Counted from the stretch's first letter, positions 29,560 through 41,179 are shown. The stretch is 64,000 bases of DNA from Euglena gracilis (GCA_039621445.1 CP154957.1:38038654-38102653), one strand, 5' to 3'. The notes: a model not told the origin generated them from the letters alone. Numbers and translations are program-made.

Positions 29560-30983
29560 AGATACGAAAACTGTGTCCAGAACGCCGGTTCGGCCCACGG
29601 AACTGTGTTCCAGAACGCCGGTTCGGGCGGCAGCCCGAACCGGCGTTCTAGAACACAGTTCCGCGGCCCGAAACGGCGTTCGGACACAGTTTGTTGAAAC
29701 TGTGGATTAGGGGCTCCGGCTTCACGCCCGAACCGGCGTTCAAGGAATCACGGCCAATTTCGCCCCAAATGCCCAGTTTTTGAACATTTTTGAGCACCTT
29801 TTGGGCCCCTTTGGGCTCATGGCCATGTTGATCGGCTGATTGAAGTTTTCACGCATCTAATGCCATGTTACCCATCAATCGAAAGCTCTTCTCAAGGGCT
29901 TTTGAAAGATGGCCACCGGATTCAGCCATAATGCACACAGCGCTTACCACCCCCCTTATTGTCCCCCCCCCCTTATTGTCCCTAGGCCCCGGCCGACGGG
30001 GGATTTTTTGGCCCGGCCAATGAAATTCCTTTGGTACCCCCTTATTGTCCCCCCCCCTTGCTGTCCGCTTGGGCCTCCCGGGGAGAGGTCGGTGGGACAA
30101 TAAGGGGGGGGGGGGTAACATGCCCCCCCCCCCCCCCTAGTTAGTCACCCCCCCCTATTTGTCACCCTTGGGCCCCCGGAAAATTTATTTCGAAGGGAAA
30201 TGTTTTTTTTTAAAAAAAACTGCTGAATTTGGCCGTCAGAATTTTTTTCTGGTTGCCATCCATGAAAAGTGCCCTGGAATGCCCCAAAAAACAACCTTGA
30301 AACCCCCGACTTGGGGCAGGGGGTGAATTTTGGGCATAAATTCCCCCCCCCCCCCGGGTTAGTCACCCCCCCTATTGGTCACCCTTGGCCAAATTCCCCT
30401 CCCAAGGGGGTGACTAACTGGGGGGGGGGGCACGGTATTTTCAGCGATCGTGTATTCCAAAATTTGACATCTTAATTTGTGAAATCCCACACCTCAGGTG
30501 CAACACGGCATATCAATTGAAAGCTCTCCCCAAGGCCTTTTGCTTGGTACCCTCAGAACTCAGCCACACTGCACAGCGCCCAGAAAATCGCCGATCGCAT
30601 GTTCCGACCCTTTTCGCAAATTCCAAAATCCACTTTTCACCTGATATGTTGCCCCTTGATCGATAGCCCTTCTCAAGGGCTTTCAGCAGATGGCCAGCCG
30701 TGCTGCATGGTACTCTATTCCAGAAATTCGCCAAATTTGGCCAAATGGAAATTGTTCCACAAAATACCCCAATTTCTGGCCAAATATCCCCCAAAACTGC
30801 TCAGATATGATTGCCACATGTCTACAAACCCTTTTGGACAGTTTTTATTTTGGGTCCCCTAAACGCCGGTTTCCCACCCGAACCGGAGTTCTGGACACCG
30901 GTTCGGCACAAAAATTTCCCGCCCGAACCGGCGCCCAGAACGCCGGTTCGGGCGTGAAGCCAGAGCCCCAATACACGGTTTCA
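29560..30983 (+). mobile_element. family A, full copy with poly-C insertion
   Basis: Foldback CTGTGTCCAGAACGCCGG at left; TIR TGAAAC…GGCTTCACGCCCGAACC at 29695 and its inverse ending at 30983. The motif GAAAGCTCT(T/C)…CAAGG occurs three times inside. Interrupted at 29946–30436. No protein. Confidence 0.75.
29946..30436. mobile_element. poly-C/G insertion, words TTATTGTCC and TTAGTCACC
   Basis: Two adjoining foldbacks. 29946–30118 has TTATTGTCCCCC units and GGGACAATAAGGGG. 30120–30436 has AGTTAGTCACCCCC and GGGTGACTAACTGGGG. Comparison with 41865–41880 shows the host site uninterrupted. Confidence 0.7.
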
Positions 30984-31044
30984 CGCCATTGTTTAGGGCA
31001 CTTTTGGGGCGTTTTTTTTTGCCCAAATTTTTTCTAAAAATCCA

Positions 31045-31110
31045 ATTCACGAAATACAGCCTGTATTTCGTGAACACCCTATTCACGAATACAGCCTATA
31101 TTCGTGAATA
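31045..31110. repeat. two adjacent small hairpins
   Basis: TTCACGAAATACAG/CTGTATTTCGTGAA, then ATTCACGAATA/TATTCGTGAAT. They look like duplicated, diverged hairpins. A poly-C block with CACAAAGTGCC follows at 31215–31270. Confidence 0.75.
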
Positions 31111-31359
31111 GAAAATAACACCCTGTCTTCCGTGAATAGAAACCAAAATGTGAAAACATTGTCGAGATGACCTGGAACACATTAATAACATACCCCTGGT
31201 CCTGGAAAACGAGATATGGGGGGGACCGGGCGCTTTTGGCGCCCCCCCCCCCCCACAAAGTGCCCCCCCAATAACTTGGCCTTGCACCGATTTTCGGTTT
31301 AGAGCAAAAAGTGCTATTTTCGCACCTTCACACTGTGTTTCTCCTCAGTCTGTTCTCCT

Positions 31360-31665
31360 AAAAATGGCGAAGAAAGCGGCAAACACCATTGACAGAATGT
31401 TGCCACAACCCCAAAAGTTGCTGAATTTTTGGCCACAATTACACCTAACGCCCGATTCTTTCGCACTCCACACCGTATTTATTTGCACTTTTGGTCAATA
31501 TTTTTGCACTTTATCTCAAAAATGTTTGCACGTGTTAAAAATTTGTTCGCACGTTATCTCAAAAATGTTTGGCACTTTATCTCAAAAATATTTGCCTGCG
31601 TTCCGAAAATTTTTGCACACGGATCGGGTGTTTTGCACTTTTGCCCTTAAGTCCGCATCTTAGGT
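31360..31665 (+). other. possible first exon and degenerate repeats
   Basis: AAAATGGCG at 31364 opens MAKKAANTIDRMLPQPQK, a plausible protein start. Within 60 bp the sequence becomes TTTGCACTTTATCTCAAAAA repeats, so the longer frame is probably not coding. Related GGGCAAATATTTTTG units lie at 32175–32330. 31680–32170 shows no convincing gene. Confidence 0.25.
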
Positions 31666-32334
31666 GCAGGGACTCAGGACAGGGTTTGCGTCTACGCCGC
31701 CGGACTTCAGGCATGAGGTCTGTGTCTTAAAACGCAGTCTCCGTCCAAAATGCTGTGTCTTGAATAATGATTTTGTTGGAACCCCCCAAAACCAACCAGA
31801 ATGGTTCAGAAAGCGGAAATGAATGGTTTGAAATGGACATGTCATGCTGCAAAAGCCGATTGACTTCAGAATTTGTCCCATTTCATTCCAACCTTTGACA
31901 AATGAGTTACATTGGTTCGTTTCAAGCCGTTTTGAGCCGTTTTTCGAATACAATTCGTTGTACATGGACAATAAAACTCCAAACGCCAACATTGGTATTG
32001 AGAAAAATCAAAGACAGGAGTTCTTGGACATTTCCAAATACCAATTTTTGGTTCTGGAGTTGTGAAAAATCTTGAACATCACAAATGCACTAGATTCGTC
32101 GTTGAGAGAATTCATCTGCAAGCACCGGTGCATTTGAAAGGTTTTTTTTTCATTGTGCAAAAATTAAATGACGGAGGGCAAACATTTTTTTAGCATGTGC
32201 AAATATTTTTGGCGGCGCGGTGTAAAAATTTTTGACAGCTCTGGGCAAATTTTTTTGTGGGCGCTGGGCGAAAATTTTGACTGGTTTGGGCAAATATTTT
32301 TGTTGGCTGTGGGCAAACATTTCGGACGCTAGGT

Positions 32335-32525
32335 GTAAGCAGGGTTGGGAGCAAAGAAAGAACCCTGCTGTTGACCCCCTGCACGGTAACCTTCTGGTGG
32401 AGGCTACCCAAAATTAAGCGTCCAGGACATGGGACGGAAGGGACAGAGCAATCCGCATTCGCTCACCTCCTTGAATTCGAGGAGATGTGCAGTGCGCTTG
32501 GCGCTGTCCACGACCACAGTTTCAA
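32335..32525 (+). pseudogene. PHD-gene family fragment, diverged copy 3
   Basis: The plus strand encodes KNPAVDPLHGNLLVEATQ and, after a frame change, RPGHGTEGTEQSAFAHLLEF. These align with KKPKVDPLHGTLL and SGSVGAELAAVANCLEF of the copies at 11.1 and 19.5 kb. The zinc finger is absent. A CCGGCTTTACGCCCGAACC palindrome (family A end) cuts it off at about 32550. Confidence 0.5.
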
Positions 32526-32639
32526 ATTAGGAACCGGGTATGGGGGCCCCGGCTTTACGCCCGAACCAGGGTGTTCAGGCGGGAAAAAATCTCGCCGAAC
32601 CGGGGTTTAGAACCCAGTTCGGACGTGAAGGCGGGTTAT

Positions 32640-33070
32640 AAGACAACTCCAGAAGGCACAGGACAATTTACACCTCACATGGAAATGATCAAAAAAAGAT
32701 TAAAGATGCCCAAAACTGACCGAGAACAACCAAAAGCTGGCAAAGCTGGCAAGAAGAACAACCAAAAACGGCCCAAAACCAACCCAAATTTACCAAAACC
32801 AACCAAAAAATCACCAAAACGACAGAACGCGGCAGGAAAATGACCAAAGAGGACCAAAAATCGACAAAAATAACTGAAAGCAAAGAAAACCGACAGAAAG
32901 TGACAAACAGCAACAAAAAAAAACATCAACAACCAATCATCATCAACAACCAAAAATTGCCAAAAAGTACCCAAAATAAATACGAGACCAAAACGACCAA
33001 AAAAAAAGACAAATGAGGACCAAACATAAAGAGCAAAAGAAAATTGTCAAAAGTGACAAAGAATGATGAC
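32640..33070. repeat. A/C-rich low-complexity tract
   Basis: CCAAAAAC, CCCAAAACCAACC and GACCAAA words throughout. Lysine/proline-rich frames here are compositional. Confidence 0.5.
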
Positions 33071-33210
33071 GGTTTTTTTAAAAAAAATAAACTTTTTTCC
33101 AGGCAGTACCGTCTCCTTACGCACCACCCAACACACCTTCACACCCAAAAATGCCCCAAAACCATCTTCTCTTGAAAAAAGTGCCCAAAATTGATGCATT
33201 TCCACACCCA

Positions 33211-33300
33211 ATATATATGTATATATACATATATATGTATATATATATGTGTATATATATGTATATATGTATATATGTATATATGTATATATGTATATAT
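33211..33300. repeat. ATATATGT microsatellite
   Basis: TATATATGTATATATG units. Further TA-rich runs lie at 33557–33638 and 33982–34084. The foldback at 33299–33562 separates the first two and probably split one array. Confidence 0.9.
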
Positions 33301-33562
33301 ATGGCAGCCATAATCTACATGCCCCCCCCCCTTGGTCACACTATATGGCCCCCCCCCCCCTTTTTCGTTAATGATGGAATAGGGTTAGGTGCGCGATTTA
33401 GGCCTAACTTGTACACCGAACACCCGTCTATAAGTTAGGCCTAACCCTAATCCTAAGTTGCGCACCTAACCCTATTCCATCATTAACACAAAAAAAACAT
33501 TTTGACCCCCTGGATAATTTACATGGCCCCCCCTCGCCATGTAGATTATGGCTGCCATATAT
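33299..33562. mobile_element. 264-bp nested foldback inside a TA microsatellite
   Basis: Outer arms ATATGGCAGCCATAATCTAC and the inverse. Poly-C runs come next. The inner arms are GTTAATGATGGAATAGGGTT with AGGTGCGC and their inverse. The centre holds TAGGCCTAAC repeats. The inner AGGGTTAGGTGCGC stem also occurs in 40631–40888. Confidence 0.8.
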
Positions 33563-33639
33563 ATATATATATATACCATATATATACATATATATATACA
33601 TATATACATACATATATATATATATGTATATATATACCA

Positions 33640-33980
33640 TCCCCCCCCATTATGTACCCCCCCATTATGTACCCCCTGGGGGGGAGGTACATAATGGGGG
33701 GGGATGGTAGCAACACTTTTTTTAAAGAATTTCCCAAAAAATGCTCAAAAATCGACGTTTTTGGGACGTTTTCAAAAAGTGATACTTGGCAAATGTGCTG
33801 AAAATTGACCATTTATTGCAAACATCCAAAAAGCTGCCAAAAATGACCCCTTTTGGGCTGTTCGGTCGGGTCTGGGAATGGGACCTGGGTACCCCCCCCA
33901 TTGTGTACCTCCCCCCCATTATGTACCTCCCCCCCAATTTCGGCCTCCCGGGGGGAGGTACATAATGGGGGGGGATGCTA
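33640..33980. repeat. poly-C/G foldbacks with word GTACATAATGG
   Basis: Two clusters (33642–33712 and 33885–33975), each CCATTATGTACCCCCC at left and GGAGGTACATAATGGGG at right. 33715–33885 between them is A/T-rich and non-coding. Confidence 0.7.
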
Positions 33981-34034
33981 TATATATATATAAATATATA
34001 TATTCATATATATATATATATGTAAAAATATATG

Positions 34035-34083
<49 letters not shown>

Positions 34084-34359
34084 TATACCAAAAGTTGCCC
34101 AAATGAGTCCCGCAAAATGTGAGGTCGATGGGGAAATTACAAACTAACAAAACTTCTTTTCAAAAAATATTCTTCAAACCCTCGCTGGCATTTTGTGTGT
34201 GTTTTTTTTTTTTTGATTTTGGTGAACAATCCCTTGGTGGCGCAATTATTTTGAAAGTCCGAGCTTGGGTTAGATGTCTCAACGACTTTCCTCCTTGGTT
34301 GTTGGCCAACTAAGTTTAGGCATTTTCCCGTGGCCATCCTTGCCTTGCACACACAAAGG

Positions 34360-34885
34360 GATTTTGTTGAACTGGCGTTTGGGCTGCCAGGTTCACGACA
34401 GAACTGGCGTTCTCTGGTGTTCGGATGCCAGTTCTGTCTGTGAGGAATGCCGGTTCTGTCCAAAGCCCAAAAAAATGAGCATATTTTTTTTGGCTGTGCG
34501 GGGATTTTGGCGAGGGACAGGAGAGCACAAAAATGAGCAAATTCCTGGTTTAGGGGGCCCAGGGTCCTGTGGGTTTCGCAAGAATCGCAATGCGCGCTTT
34601 CGGGCCCATGCGCAAAGAAAAACCCTGAAGTGCGAATTTGGCCACCTGAGACACTTGCGATCCTTTGTGCCAAATCACAAATGAACAAAAAAATTTTTTG
34701 GCTGTTTGGATCCGGAGACTTTGGTGACAAGCCATTTGTTTTTTGACTGAAGGTTGGCAACGCTGGTTCTGCCGTGAACCCGGCGGCCCTAAAGCATTCG
34801 CTTTCAGAAAGGGGTGGCGAGGTTCTGTTGTGAACCCGGTGTCCTGGACGCCGAGTTCACGACAGAACCGGCGTCCGCCATCCCT
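34360..34885. repeat. GGTTCTGTC/GACAGAACCGG palindromes
   Basis: Three palindromic blocks (34380–34460, 34755–34800, 34815–34880) of the CGCCGGTTCTGTC family. 34480–34690 between them may contain coding sequence on the minus strand, but no domain or splice support was found. Confidence 0.5.
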
Positions 34886-35079
34886 TTTCTGATGTAATGG
34901 AGGGCGGGGGTGGTCCATACATTCATACACGAGCGTATACCCATGGATCTGGAGGTTTGGGAAAATGTGGAAATACCCAATTGGGTTCTCTGGAAAAAAA
35001 CCAACCCTTCCTTCAATCTTCAAAAACCGAGAGGGAAACCATTCAGACCCCCAACAGCCAATGGGGCTACCACCTGCCC

Positions 35080-35225
35080 TCACCCTCCCCCCCCAAAGTG
35101 GCCACCCTTCAGGCAACGTGGGACCCAAAACGGCCACTCGGGGGCGGGGTCACTTTGGGTGGGGGTCAAATTTTGCCTTTGGGCCAAAGGCGCAGAAAGA
35201 AAGTGGCCATATGAGGGGGTGAACT
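35080..35225. repeat. poly-C cluster with GTGGCC words (second copy)
   Basis: CAAAGTGGCCACC, AAACGGCCACTCGGGGG and GAAAGTGGCCATATGAGGGGG. The words match 29050–29260, but their order differs. Confidence 0.6.
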
Positions 35226-35324
35226 AAGCGTGCGAAAATTTTTGGCCACTTTTGCTGGGGGACAGGGGGGGGTGAGGGTGTTTTTAACCCATCAAAACTG
35301 ATTGATTTTTTGTGCTTACAGCGG

Positions 35325-37412
35325 TTCACTGATCAATCCCTGTATGCAGCCTTGTGGAGCCCAGGTGCACGGGGGGGGGGGGGCTGGGACCCCCCTCTTC
35401 ACTTCCGAACTGAACTGGACATGTTGACTTCCCGGAGGGGGGGGGAGGGGGGGCCGGGGTCCCGAAGTGGACTACCTAGCCTCCTGTGTGTGGAACACAA
35501 TTTCCATAAGCAGGTCAAAACTTACAAAGTCAAAAAAAGCCACCTGATATTTCCCTCGTTGATTTTGGGCGTTGTAGTTGGATTCATCATGACTTTTTCT
35601 CATCTTACAACTGACGACCAACGTTTTTGCACTTCACCCCCAGATATCCTTGCCCTTTCCGTCAATTTCTTTTCACTTATCCCCCCCCCTGTGACCCCCC
35701 CCTTTGAGGCCCGGGGTTTGAGACCCCTAAATTCGAAGGAGGGCTATTTGGCCTTTTTGGAAGTTTGGCAAGGTCTGACCCAAGGTTGACGGCTTGTTTT
35801 TTTTTGAAACAAAAAAATATGCTTTTTAAAAAACAAAAAAACGACATGGAGGGTTTGGGGGAAATATTTTGAAATGTTTTTTTTAAGAAAAAAGTTCATT
35901 TTTTATCTCTGCAGCATTCATTTTTTTGTTTTTTTTGGGTATTGAAAGCATCCTTTTTTGCACCAGAAAACACAGATTTGGAAATATTTTCACATATGTG
36001 CGGACATAAAACCACAACCAAAAATGACTTTAGAGGGGGTGTTCCCCCCGTGACCGCCTCCCCCCCCCCCCGTGACCCAACTTAAGACCCTTTTCAGCAA
36101 TTTTTTTCTGAAAAAAGTTTGGCCGGTGATGCCTAATTTGTCAAAATATTCAGGTGGATTCTAATTTTGAGGCATAAATCTTTGAAATTTTGGGATGGCG
36201 ATTCCTAATTTTGTGTCAAAATTCTATTTTTAGGTGTGGGGATTCCTAAGTTATGGATTTTCCCAAAAAATTTGTTTTCGGTGATTCCTAATTTCGGTGA
36301 CCCGTGACCTGAACCACCCCCAGAACTTTTTCCTTAAAAAAAATGACCATTTCACAAGAAAAAAAGTCATTTTTTGCTTTTTCAAAAAAACATGTTTTTT
36401 TGGTTTTTTTTAAAAAAAACTTTTTTTTGTTTTTTTTAAATAGAAAAAACGTCAACCCGGTCTGACCCCTTTTTCCCTCCCCCCCCCCCCCCGTGACCCC
36501 CCGCCCCATCCCCCCTTGACAAGACCGGCCAAATTTGACCGGTCTTGTCCATGTGGCCAATTATCCAAATGGGTGGGTGAGGATAGTTGTTGGCAACCAC
36601 CAAAAATTGCCAATTGTCAATCCGCCAATCTCCTGCAATGAGCCATTGGCAACCCAACATGTCAGAATTTTTGCCCACAGCCTTCAAATGCATTTTCCCA
36701 TTGCTGGCAAAATTTTTGTGCTACGCCCCACACTTGTTCAGAAAAAAAATTGCTCTCCGTTATTTTATTTGTGCTCAAAAAGAAGGCCAAAAGTGGACAA
36801 AAATGGGCCGGAAATGGACTGAGGACAAATTTTAAATCAAAAATCGATTTGTGGTGACAGCTTTTATGGCATTTTTGCAGTGTTGATTTTTTGGAACCCG
36901 TTTGGTCTAGCCGAGGGATCCCATAACGGAAAAGGGGGGAGGTCAACCAGCAGCCTTTTTCCAGTCAGGTTGTGCAGTCCTCACACTGCACCAATGAAAA
37001 ACGATCCAAAGGGCAGAAAACCACCGTTGCAAAACACCATTGGTGAACTTTCTTCTCTCTTCTGTGTCTTCCTCTCATAGTAGTCAGAATGTGAGTGAAG
37101 ATGTCACATGACATCCTGACATTAAAGGATTATCTCAGTATCCTTCGATTCTCACGAGCATATGGATTCTTCTACCTCTGGATGGTGCTACTCAGCATTG
37201 GTGTCATATTCATGAGCATATACCTGCCGCGTCCTCATCCACTGTGGCCAAAGTTGAAGGTTTTCGCAAGTAACCACGAGGCTATTTTCGTCGGCCCGAC
37301 CCCCGAAGGTTGGTATCCCACCAACATGGATTGGGCCAACCTCAGGTCGGCACGACCAGGTCGGCCGGGCCAACAGGATTGCCACTCCCAAGAATCCGCA
37401 CGGAGCCCCTAA
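35325..37412 (+). CDS. candidate multi-exon membrane protein
   Basis: An acceptor (TTTTTTGTGCTTACAG) opens RFTDQSLYAALWSP (35323–35372, donor GTGCAC). 35510–35640 encodes a hydrophobic segment (LIFPSLILGVVVGFIMTFSH). The best-supported pair is exon 36881–37042 (acceptor ATTTTTGCAG; IFWNPFGLAEGSHNGKG to KGRKPPLQNTI) joined through a 53-nt intron, keeping phase (GTG codon), to an exon from 37096. That exon carries LKDYLSILRFSRAYGFFYLW and a membrane helix (WMVLLSIGVIFMSIYLP). At least one transmembrane helix is clear. The family is not recognised. A 677-bp MITE (35782–36458) would lie in an intron. The 3' end after about 37270 is uncertain. Confidence 0.45.
35782..36458 (+). mobile_element. 677-bp MITE with 10-bp target duplication
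   Basis: Begins AAGGTTGACGGCTTG and ends AACGTCAACCC (TIR GGTTGACG). GGTCTGACCC is duplicated at 35772–35781 and 36459–36468, a length typical of Mutator-like elements. The interior has GGTCACGGGG-like poly-C and TGATGCCTAATTT/GATTCCTAATTT units. No ORF. Confidence 0.8.
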
Positions 37413-37539
37413 AAGGGCGAAACATCTGCAATGTCAGAAGTGATGACTTTGGGAAGACGAACTTTCAGGCATAGAGCGGTTCCTAAAATAATTACATGTG
37501 CAGAAATCCGCAGGAGCTTTTGCGGGGGGGAGGGGGGTC

Positions 37540-37765
37540 CCGAGGTCCGATTACCCCCCCCTTTATTTGAGCACACCCACGGGCCAACGGACCCCCCAAA
37601 TGCTCAAATAAGGGGGGGGGTCAAATAAGGGGGGGGGGGTCAAAAATTCCTTTAGAAAGAGGGCAAAAAAAAAATATCGGCGCCTTCGGCGCATGAAAAA
37701 AAAATTCCCCGGACCCAAATGCTCAATTAAGGGGGGGGTCAAAAAAGGGGGGGTGGTGTTTTGCA
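37540..37765. repeat. poly-G/C cluster with word TTATTTGAGCA
   Basis: CCCCTTTATTTGAGCAC, AATGCTCAAATAAGGGG, GGGTCAAATAAGGGG and AATGCTCAATTAAGG, with a CGGCGCCTTCGGCGC hairpin at 37680. 37770–38100 has no supported gene. Confidence 0.65.
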
Positions 37766-38104
37766 TTTTGGCACTTTTTGCTTTGTTGTATCGAGACGGG
37801 GGGGGGGGGGGGGTCCTGGTCCCCAAAAAACCCTCAAGACGCATACCCTGTCATGACGCTGCATCTCAGACGCCGGCTCCATCCTAAGTCCATGTGTCCT
37901 TACAAGCAGGTTTTTTTGCTTCAAAAAAACAGCGTTTTGGGTTGTATTCCCCCCCAAAAAAACCGCAAAAAATCCCCATTTTTCTGTTTTGTAAACCATT
38001 CCAAATCTTGTTTTCCTGCGGTCCACACACGAAAAAAGGCTGAAATTAAAGGTGAAAAAAATTACCCCAAACATTCAACGCTTTTTTTTAAAAAAAATTC
38101 GTTT

Positions 38105-38249
38105 TGAAAGAGTTGCGACCCATGGTGTGAACGAGAGAACAGTCGTGGAAAGATTCACTCTCAAGCACTCCTTTCTCGACCTTTTTCCTGCCCAACGAGA
38201 GTTATCTTGTCATTCTTTGATGGCGACATTTGGCAATTCCGACTTTTAG
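38105..38249 (+). CDS. candidate terminal exon
   Basis: Frame RVATHGVNERTVVERFTLKH continuing FLDLFPAQRELSCHSLMATF to a stop at 38247. Composition looks coding and the frame follows an A/T-rich stretch ending GAAAG. It might be the last exon of the 35–37 kb gene. The splice link is not shown. Confidence 0.3.
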
Positions 38250-38659
38250 ACCGGTCGACACATGAAAGGGGAGGGTATTTGGGGGGGGGGGTTCGCTGAG
38301 CTCTTATCTCTTTCGAGTAAAGGCAAAGCTTGATTAAAGCCACAAAAAACGACCCAGAATACGGCAGCCAAAACGGCGTGTGGGGGTCGATAGAGGGTTT
38401 CCTACCCAGTTTGGACCCCTTGTCGGCCGAATTACTTGTGTCCAAAATCTCGAAAATGAAGGAAAATCAAAGCAATTGTCTGGTGACCTAAAAAAAAAAT
38501 TGAACCCCCTTGAATGCCGTTCCATTCTTTTCTGTTTTCCCCAACCAGGCATGCATCCCGAGTTGTCAACCGATTTTGGCCGACTTTTCTGGCGCCACTT
38601 TGGGCTGGGGCCGGGTTGCGGAGTCGGAGCCGGGTTGGGGAATGGGGCGAAGTCGGGTT

Positions 38660-39120
38660 GCGGAGGGGCCAGGGATTTTCTTAAGCTGGACCCCACGAGG
38701 GTTCCAGCCAGCCAGCACCTTTTTTCCAGCCAGCAGCTCCCAGCCGGGCTGCAGCCCCCCAGGGGGGGGGGTCAAGTGGTATTAAAGCTTTCGCAGCCTG
38801 GTGAAGCCAGGCTGGACTGATAAAAAATTTTGGTGCAAACCGCACTTTTTTTTTGGAAAAAGTGGTCAAAAATGGCCAAAAATGTCTATTTTGGTACTTT
38901 TGGGGGGTTTCACCTCGAAAATTTAGCTGAAAAATGCATCCCAGCTGGATTTCGACTTTTTTTTGCCTGTTTTCGGGTCTCAACCAGGTCCAGTCCAGCA
39001 GCCAGGTTGGAACCACCTCCCTGGAGCCCCCACCCCCCAGGGGCCTGGGGGGGGGGGGGGTCCAGCCACCACCTTTTTTCCAGCCGGCCAGCTGGACCCT
39101 CCCCCTTAGTTGCACTAAGG
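38660..39120. repeat. CAGCCAGC / GGCTGGACC repeat family
   Basis: Begins CAGGGATTTTCTTAAGCTGG, the hAT-like CAGGG terminus seen at 52924 and 55166. Poly-C/G centres and TTCCAGCCGGCCAGC units follow. The matching right end was not found, so the copy is degraded. Confidence 0.5.
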
Positions 39121-39134
39121 CTTCTTATTTGTTC

Positions 39135-39176
39135 ATGGCCGGCGCTCGCTTCGCTTCTGGCCCAGTTTGCTGTGTG
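39135..39176 (+). CDS. candidate first exon (14 codons)
   Basis: ATGGCCGGC opens MAGARFASGPVCCV and stops exactly at a consensus donor (GTGAGTGG). No following exon was identified with confidence (possible acceptors near 39206 and 39262). Confidence 0.3.
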
Positions 39177-40037
39177 GTGAGTGGCCAGGGACCCTTACAC
39201 CAGTGCTCTTTTGTTGCTCTGCCTGGCGGGGTGAGCAACTCTGGTGTAATTCCAGCGCTGTGGGGACATGCACTCACCTTAAGTGGTGGACCCTCCTGGG
39301 GAATTCCCTGGGAGGGGGTTGCAGGGGGGGGACCTGCACCCGGGTTCCTTCAAGCCAGAGCTGGTGTTTTTTATATATAAAACACAAAATGGGTTTTTTT
39401 TATAAAAAAAACGCTGTAAAAAACATTTTTTTTGAAAATGAACTTTTGCTTTGTTTTTGTACATATTTAGATTCGTCATGACGGGGGTGCCGATTTTGGC
39501 CCAGCCCAGCCGCAGCAGCACTCCCTCCCCCGGGGGGGGGGGTGCTAGCCCTGCTAGCAGGTATTATTCTTGAAGGCGAAATCTCTCACAATTTTTTTGG
39601 GGGGTTTTCAAGGCGGTTTTCAAGGTCTTTTAAGGCATTTTGAAAATTTCAAGAATTTTTAAGGCGTCCATTTTCCATTGGCCGTCAAAGAACCATCTGG
39701 GCATCAAACCAACGTCGGTCCAGGTTGAAAATCAAACCCCCTTTTTTTTTAAGTTTTGGGTGGATAGACAATGTTCCAGCGATGCCAGAAATCATTTTTT
39801 CCCACAGAGTTGGCCTGTTTTTGCCAAAGTTTTGCGTCTTCTTTTTTTGCCTGAAATTCGGAAAAATTCCATGACCAATTTTTTAAGGTTTTTTAAGGCA
39901 TATTGGCAACAAAGTCGACAAGGACTTTTTGGCAAAGCTCCCAAAACGTCCGTTTTGAATTTTGAAATTTGGCAAATAGGAAAAAGTCAAGGGTGGTTCG
40001 AGGAGGCGGGGGGGGGGGATGGCGAAACCACCCCAAT

Positions 40038-40455
40038 CATATATCTCTTTAAGGACCCCGGGGAGGTGCTAAGTTAAGGCTAGAAATTTGGGCTGGAAGG
40101 CCGCTGGAAGGGGGGGTGGACCTGAGCTGGGCCGAAATCAAACAATTGCTCAAAAAAAAAACCTGCAAGGACCTGCAAAACACAGTTTTGAAAAAAATGA
40201 GCATCTGACACCCCCAACCCCCAAAAACGCCCAAAACACTTCAAGAACACCATTCTTGGCCATTTTTGAACGGGTTTCCAAAAATTTTCGGTGCTTTATG
40301 CAGAAAAAAATTGGGCTGGACCCAGCAAAAAGGAGCTGGCTAGCAAGGCTAGCAGCACCCGGGGGGGGGGGGTGCTGCTAGCCTTGCTGGGCCAAAATCA
40401 GGGTTGGCAGCAGCCCCCCCCCCCAGGGTTAGGAAGACCTTAAAAAGATGTATGG
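40038..40455 (-). mobile_element. CATACATCTCTTTAAGG MITE, inverted copy
   Basis: Ends CATATATCTCTTTAAGGACC and GACCTTAAAAAGATGTATG. The interior matches 57829–58300 in reverse (AACACAGTTTTGAAAAAAAT, GAGCATCTGACA, CTGGACC, GCTAGC-rich poly-C/G foldback). No clear target duplication. A terminal fragment lies at 39480–39560. Confidence 0.7.
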
Positions 40456-40630
40456 CTCTGAGAATCAGAACAATCCATTTAGCAAATGAATGTGGAACAG
40501 ATAAAGAAATGAGCAAAAGCTGCAATTTGCACTGAGACATCACAAATTACAAGTATCAAGGCCCTGAACACCTTCCCCCACTGGATGTGTTCCGCACAAA
40601 CATGTAAACAACCCCCCAAAAATATAATAG

Positions 40631-40888
40631 GCAGGTGGGAACTTCGAGACTCCCCCCCCCGGGGGGGGTCTCGAACTTCCCCCCATGATGGCCACCCCCT
40701 TTTTTGAAGGAGTAGGGTTAGGTGCGCACATGCTATGTTGCGCTAATTGGCTTGCGCAACATAGCGCAACATAGCCGATTAGCGCAACATAGCATGTGCG
40801 CACCTAACCCTACTCCTTCAATAAAGGGGGTGGCCATTGTGAGGGGAAGTTCGAGACCCCCCCCCTGGGGGGTCTCGAAGTTCCCACC
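40631..40888. mobile_element. nested foldback with AGGGTTAGGTGCGC stem
   Basis: Outer arms AGGTGGGAACTTCGAGAC and the inverse. Next come poly-C/G turns with TCTCGAACTTCCCC, then GGCCACCCCC, then inner arms AAGGAGTAGGGTTAGGTGCG and ACATGCTATGTTGCGCTAAT. The whole 258 bp is close to a palindrome. Confidence 0.85.
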
Positions 40889-40959
40889 TGCGATATAATA
40901 ATAAGAATAATAATAATAAGCAACCCTCCATCAGCAACCTCCAACGAGCAAATTTTTGG

Positions 40960-41125
40960 CTGACTTTTGGTAACACCCAAATATGAGCAACCTCTGAATG
41001 GAGGGTATGAAAGAATTTTCATTTAAACTGCATAAGAACAGCATAACTCAGCGACTTCCAAATATAAGCAACTCCTGCAGCTGATTTTCGGAAAAACCCA
41101 AATAATCCGGTTGCTTGTATTTGGG
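40960..41125. repeat. AAATAT(A/G)AGCAACC words
   Basis: Three copies of CCAAATAT(A/G)AGCAAC(C/T)TC. Kin are at 44105–44180, 45090–45235 and 45450–45540 (AAATATAAGAAACCCC). Confidence 0.5.
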
Positions 41126-41179
41126 GTAGGGAGAAGCTAAGAAGAATGGTAGTTAACGGCAAGCCTAGTCATGGTTTTA

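Noticed and set aside
33139-33339. Tyr/Ile/His-rich frames near 33.2 kb.
   Set aside because: Translation of the ATATATGT microsatellite.
37260-37412. GGCCGACCTGGTCG-type palindromes at the end of the membrane-gene frame.
   Set aside because: Too short and imperfect to call a separate element. Kept only as a reason to doubt the 3' end of that gene model.
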